Source: Bacteroidia bacterium (GTDB lineage: Bacteria; Bacteroidota; Bacteroidia; NS11-12g; UBA9320). Taken from it: a stretch of DNA of 18,976 bases. The DNA lies in contig JABDQY010000306.1 in assembly GCA_013042025.1 (NCBI GenBank), positions 1 to 18,976 of the forward strand, read 5' to 3'. The position numbers and the translations under genes are program-made. This document shows, in pieces, positions 16,359 through 18,976 of the stretch (its first letter is position 1; every line of letters begins with the position of its first letter). Below the pieces are notes generated by a model. It was not told the DNA's origin and did not search any database. It saw only the letters and a program-made list of their open reading frames with translations.

Positions 16359-16412
16359 GGAGTGTATAACCTTGAAGACTTTAAGTGAATATGCTTTTCT
16401 TTGCAATAGAAA

Positions 16413-17429
16413 ATGAGAGAAAAAATTGATACGATTTTACAGGAATCAAAAAGTTTTGAAATAAAAAGCACAACTGATCTTGAAAATTTTAGATTAAAAT
16501 TTTTGGTTAAAAAAGGGTTAGTAAACCAACTTTTTCAAGAATTTAAATCTCTCGATTCAGAAGAAAAAAAGAAATGGGGAAAAGAGCTCAATATTTTTAA
16601 GAATAGTATAGAATCTTTTTTTAACGAAGCTCAAAATGAATTAAACAAGAACACAACTGATTCAGAAGGTAGGAGTGAAAATAGTTTTTTGCCTGGATAT
16701 TATAATGAGCTTGGAAGTAGACATCCAATAAGTTTTGTAATGGAGGAAATGTCTCAAATTTTTGAGCGATTGGGCTTTTCTGTAGCAACCGGTCCAGAAG
16801 TTGAAGATGATTGGCATAATTTTTCTGCTTTAAATTTTCCATCAAATCATCCGGCTCGTGATATGCAGGATACATTTTTTGTAGATGAAGATATTGCACT
16901 AAGAACACATACATCTTCTGTTCAAGTTAGACTAATGGAAAAAGGAGAATTACCTATCAGAAGTATTATGCCTGGAAGAGTTTATAGAAATGAGGCAATT
17001 TCAGCCCGCTCAAACTGTTTTTTCCATCAAGTTGAAGGATTATATATAGATAAAGGAGTTTCTTTCGCAGATCTAAAACAAACGCTATATAATTTCGTTC
17101 AAGAATTTTTTGGTGCAAATACCAAGGTAAGATTTAGGGCTTCTTATTTCCCATTTACAGAACCAAGTGCCGAAATGGATATTTACCTAGGTACAGAAAC
17201 TGAATCTGATTACAAATTAACAAAAGGAACAGGATGGTTAGAAATTTTGGGTTGTGGAATGGTTGATCCAAATGTTTTAGAAAATTGTAAAATTGATACT
17301 AAAGAATATTCAGGTTTTGCATTTGGATTAGGGGTTGATAGAATAGCAATGTTAAAATATGGAGTTAAAGATTTAAGAACTTTCTTTAACAACGATAAAC
17401 GATTTTTAGATCAATTCGCAGGTCTTTAA
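16413..17429 (+). CDS. pheS: Phenylalanyl-tRNA synthetase alpha subunit
   Basis: PheS is the catalytic alpha subunit of the heterotetrameric enzyme that charges tRNA-Phe. It has 338 residues, a normal length. An N-terminal coiled-coil of about 85 residues binds tRNA. The class II catalytic core then shows HPISFVMEEMSQIF, GPEVEDDWHNFSALNFP, LRTHTSSVQVR, motif 2 (GRVYRNE, residues 188-194), the FHQVEGLYID segment, and motif 3 with GFAFGLGVDRIAML (301-314). The C-terminus LRTFFNNDKRFLDQF is typical. pheT is not next to it: the following gene is on the opposite strand, so the two subunits are split here, as happens in many Bacteroidetes. The stop overlaps the convergent small lipoprotein gene by 4 bp. 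Confidence 0.97.
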   Translation: MREKIDTILQESKSFEIKSTTDLENFRLKFLVKKGLVNQLFQEFKSLDSEEKKKWGKELNIFKNSIESFFNEAQNELNKNTTDSEGRSENSFLPGYYNELGSRHPISFVMEEMSQIFERLGFSVATGPEVEDDWHNFSALNFPSNHPARDMQDTFFVDEDIALRTHTSSVQVRLMEKGELPIRSIMPGRVYRNEAISARSNCFFHQVEGLYIDKGVSFADLKQTLYNFVQEFFGANTKVRFRASYFPFTEPSAEMDIYLGTETESDYKLTKGTGWLEILGCGMVDPNVLENCKIDTKEYSGFAFGLGVDRIAMLKYGVKDLRTFFNNDKRFLDQFAGL

Positions 17430-17614
17430 TCTTCTATACTTTCCAGAATAGCCTTTTCTAAAGAATCCATTTTTTCTTGATCTTTCTTTATTAATTCATC
17501 AACTTTTTGTAATTCTAATTCTTCTTGTTTTGTGTTTTGCGTTTCATTTGATTTACATGAAACGAATAAAAAGCTTCCGAAAAGTATTACTAAATAAACT
17601 TTGTAAAAAACCAT
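17426..17614 (-). CDS. Small lipoprotein, 62 residues
   Basis: This is a short protein whose N-terminus is a lipoprotein signal (MVFYKVYLVILFGSFLFVSC, lipobox LFVSC with Cys20). The mature part is about 43 residues, highly charged and predicted helical (ELELQKVDELIKKDQEKM), so it may form a short coiled coil. It matches no family I recognise. It is convergent with pheS and overlaps its stop by 4 bp. A TATATTTG element lies only 5 bp upstream of the ATG, which would make the mRNA nearly leaderless. The gene could be real but poorly expressed; the lipobox is the main support. Confidence 0.65.
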   Translation of the reverse strand: MVFYKVYLVILFGSFLFVSCKSNETQNTKQEELELQKVDELIKKDQEKMDSLEKAILESIED

Positions 17615-17619
17615 AATTT

Positions 17620-17627
17620 CAAATATA
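17620..17627 (-). promoter_or_regulatory. TATATTTG element before the small lipoprotein gene
   Basis: On the minus strand TATATTTG is an exact -7 match located directly after the hairpin at 17634-17652. The nearest TTG is only 13 bp upstream, inside the stem, so the -33 part is poor. The ATG begins 5 bp downstream of the element. Confidence 0.35.
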
Positions 17628-17633
17628 AAAAAA

Positions 17634-17652
17634 GGCTACTCAATGAGTAGCC
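17634..17652 (-). terminator. Strong intrinsic terminator after the acidic lipoprotein gene
   Basis: GGCTACTC (17634-17641) and GAGTAGCC (17645-17652) form a perfect 8-bp stem with a 3-nt loop. It is flanked by an A run on the left and a T run on the right, so it works as a terminator on both strands. On the minus strand it ends the gene at 17680-17973; on the plus strand it would stop read-through from pheS. Confidence 0.9.
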
Positions 17653-17679
17653 TTTTTTTATAAGTTCTAAAAGTTATAT

Positions 17680-17973
17680 TTAGTTAACAGCTTCTTCAAC
17701 TGCATCAGCAGCGTCTCCAGCAGCACCTTCTACAGCGTCAACAGCACCTTCTACAGCGTCTGTAGCACCTTCAACAGCACCTTCTACAGCGTCAGCAGCA
17801 CCTTCTACAGCATCTGTAGCAGCTTCTTCAGCATTTTCTAATAAACTTTCTGCTTCAGCTTCTGCATTCTCAACAGCTTCCTCAGCACCTTCTTCTGTAG
17901 TTTCAGCAGCGTTGTTGCAAGCAACAAAACCAAAAACTGAAACGATAGCGAATAGAGCAATAATTTTTTTCAT
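17680..17973 (-). CDS. Small acidic Ala/Glu-rich repeat lipoprotein
   Basis: This is a 97-residue lipoprotein from the ATG at 17973, with signal MKKIIALFAIVSVFGFVAC and lipidated Cys19. An upstream TTG at 18018 is rejected because it overlaps the promoter's -7 element. The mature part of 79 residues has 25 acidic (19 Glu, 6 Asp) and no Lys, Arg or His. From about residue 55 it repeats DAVEGA in units of 7 and 11 residues alternately (DAVEGAA, DAVEGAVEGAT, DAVEGAV, DAVEGAAGDAA), an 18-residue super-repeat equal to five helical turns. This suggests a long amphipathic or acidic helix tethered to the membrane. Similar low-complexity lipoproteins are common in Bacteroidetes with no known function. 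The repeat is visible in the DNA too. Confidence 0.8.
   Translation of the reverse strand: MKKIIALFAIVSVFGFVACNNAAETTEEGAEEAVENAEAEAESLLENAEEAATDAVEGAADAVEGAVEGATDAVEGAVDAVEGAAGDAADAVEEAVN
17718..17825 (-). repeat. Degenerate tandem repeat encoding DAVEGA units
   Basis: Within the acidic lipoprotein gene, near-identical stretches of the type CACCTTCTACAGC recur at about 21 and 33 bp alternately, making two copies of a 54-bp unit. Boundaries are approximate. Tandem repeats like this can change copy number by slippage. Confidence 0.6.
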
Positions 17974-18015
17974 TTTACGCGTATTTTTTAATGTTAATTG
18001 ATTTATAAATGACTG

Positions 18016-18046
18016 CAAATATAAAAAAAGAAGGTAGGTATTGCAA
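18016..18046 (-). promoter_or_regulatory. Complete Bacteroidetes-type promoter of the acidic lipoprotein gene
   Basis: On the minus strand, TTG (18046-18044) is followed by a 20-bp spacer and TATATTTG (18023-18016). Both elements match the Bacteroidetes sigma-70 consensus. The predicted start of transcription, about 18009, leaves a leader of about 36 nt before the ATG at 17973. The promoter begins immediately after the der stop codon. Confidence 0.75.
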
Positions 18047-18976
18047 CTATTTCTTTCTGAAGTAAATACGCAACGGTATACCGCTAAAATTATAGGCTTC
18101 TCTAAACTTGTTTTCTAAGAATCTTTTATAGCTTTCTGCAACATATTGTGGTAGGTTACAGAAAAAAGCAAAAGAGGGGCAAGGTGTTGGTAATTGAGTG
18201 ATGTACTTTATCTTAATATATTTTCCTTTAATGGAAGGAGGAGGGGTTTTTTGGATAATTGGAAGAAAGAATTCGTTCAGCTTAGAAGTGGTAATTTTTG
18301 TTTGCATAGAATCATAAACCCCCATTAAAGAATCTAGTGCCTTTAAAACCCTTTTCTTGGTAATTGCAGAAATAAAGAGAATTGGAACATCTGTAAAAGG
18401 TGCTATCTTGTCTTTTATCAATTTGGTATATTCTTTTGCAGTGTGGGTGTCTTTATTAATAAGGTCCCATTTGTTTACGATGATTACGATTCCTTTTCCA
18501 TTTCGTTGGGCTAAGCCAAATAGATTCAAATCTTGTGCTTCCACTCCTCGAGTTGCATCAATTACAATTGCCACAACATCTACACTTTCAATAGCCCTAA
18601 GGCTCCGCATCACAGAGTAAAACTCTATATCTTCACTTACCTTATTTTTTTTACGGACCCCTGCAGTGTCAACCAAATACAAATCATTTTTAAATGCTTT
18701 GTATCGCACAAACAAGGTGTCTCGAGTTGTTCCAGCAATGTCGGTAACAATGTTTCTTTCTTCTCCCAACAAGGTGTTGCAGATGGTAGATTTTCCAACA
18801 TTTGGCCTTCCTACAAAAGCAATTTTTGGAACATTTTCCTCTGTTTCAACTTCACCTTCCGGCAGCAATGGTACTAGTGCATCTAATAACTCTCCTGTTC
18901 CGCTTCCGGACAAAGAAGATATTGGATAAATCATATCTACTCCAATGGAATAATAAGAGTTAGCCATAAACATACG
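18047..18976 (-). CDS. der: Ribosome biogenesis GTPase Der (EngA), 5' end cut by window edge
   Basis: Der is a double-GTPase needed for assembly of the 50S ribosomal subunit. The visible 309 residues cover the end of the first G domain (YPISSLSGSGTGELLDAL), the whole second G domain and the C-terminal KH-like domain. In the second G domain: G1 GRPNVGKST, G2 GTTRDT, G3 DTAGVRKK, G4 NKWD, G5 ISA. The KH-like part ends FSGIPLRIYFRKK, as usual. The frame is open to base 18976, so the Met codons near the edge are internal; roughly 125 N-terminal residues are missing. No frameshift is seen. The acidic lipoprotein gene follows 73 bp downstream with its own promoter. Confidence 0.96.
   Translation of the reverse strand, partial: RMFMANSYYSIGVDMIYPISSLSGSGTGELLDALVPLLPEGEVETEENVPKIAFVGRPNVGKSTICNTLLGEERNIVTDIAGTTRDTLFVRYKAFKNDLYLVDTAGVRKKNKVSEDIEFYSVMRSLRAIESVDVVAIVIDATRGVEAQDLNLFGLAQRNGKGIVIIVNKWDLINKDTHTAKEYTKLIKDKIAPFTDVPILFISAITKKRVLKALDSLMGVYDSMQTKITTSKLNEFFLPIIQKTPPPSIKGKYIKIKYITQLPTPCPSFAFFCNLPQYVAESYKRFLENKFREAYNFSGIPLRIYFRKK

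Larger units (their letters stand above)
16020..16412. other. AT-rich, dyad-rich intergenic region upstream of pheS
   Basis: No gene of normal size is seen here. The two 60-base lines I counted (16201-16260, 16321-16380) have about 20% G+C. It holds several inverted repeats: GTTATTAA/TTAATAAC (16021-16041), ATTAAAA/TTTTAAT (16132-16149), TTAACA/TGTTAA (16197-16215), two GTTAAC palindromes (16262, 16287) and a 16-bp perfect palindrome (16343-16358). It also contains two AAGGAGT motifs (16302, 16357) and two mini-ORFs. It must hold the pheS promoter. No perfect DnaA box is seen. Confidence 0.7.

Noticed and set aside
16020..16412. Confirmed oriC
   Set aside because: No exact TTATCCACA-type DnaA box was found and dnaA is not in the window, so it stays a low-confidence hypothesis.
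18357..18929. Plus-strand frames of 87-114 residues opposite der
   Set aside because: They are antisense to the conserved GTPase motifs of der and show no independent coding signs.

Overview
The window looks like a piece of chromosome from a Flavobacteriales-type member of the Bacteroidetes. The evidence is the low G+C, two proteins with type IX secretion (T9SS) sorting domains, several short lipoproteins with Bacteroidetes-style lipoboxes, Bacteroidetes-type promoter elements (TTG, then TAnnTTTG) and weak Shine-Dalgarno signals. I see no insertion sequence, prophage, CRISPR array, tRNA or rRNA. Most of the window is housekeeping genes mixed with lineage-specific envelope genes.

Left part (1-7652). 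The 5' part of guaB runs leftwards off the edge. It is divergent from a two-gene unit that encodes a secreted TPR protein and an ArnT/PMT-like GT-C glycosyltransferase, with a 1-nt overlap. A hairpin separates this unit from a convergent gene for a T9SS cargo protein (lamin-tail, Calx-beta, OB-fold-like, sorting domain). A second polytopic GT-C-like protein follows on the + strand.

Middle left (7620-10481, minus strand). One tight operon, read in the order rluB-type pseudouridine synthase, Omp28-like lipoprotein, xerD, DUF4286 protein. Its last gene overlaps the 3' end of the second GT-C gene by 33 bp.

Middle right (10504-16019, plus strand). A compact overlapping operon: T9SS type-B cargo protein, ybeY, mnmG, Ig-like-domain lipoprotein. 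Two sequences here match the ParB-binding centromere consensus parS. One is a perfect 14-bp palindrome inside the T9SS gene. The other, degenerate, lies exactly across the ybeY stop and the GTG start of mnmG. Because mnmG is often origin-proximal, this suggests, but does not prove, that the window lies in the origin/partition region of the chromosome.

Right part (16020-18976). An AT-rich, dyad-rich spacer of 393 bp precedes pheS. pheS converges on a tiny lipoprotein gene. A strong hairpin follows, then a gene for a highly acidic, repetitive lipoprotein with a textbook Bacteroidetes promoter, then the 3' two thirds of der (engA), which runs off the right edge.

Start codons were reassigned to internal ATGs in three genes (minus-strand starts at 6277, 7925 and 17973). 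The start of the T9SS type-B gene is unresolved because it has no ATG.
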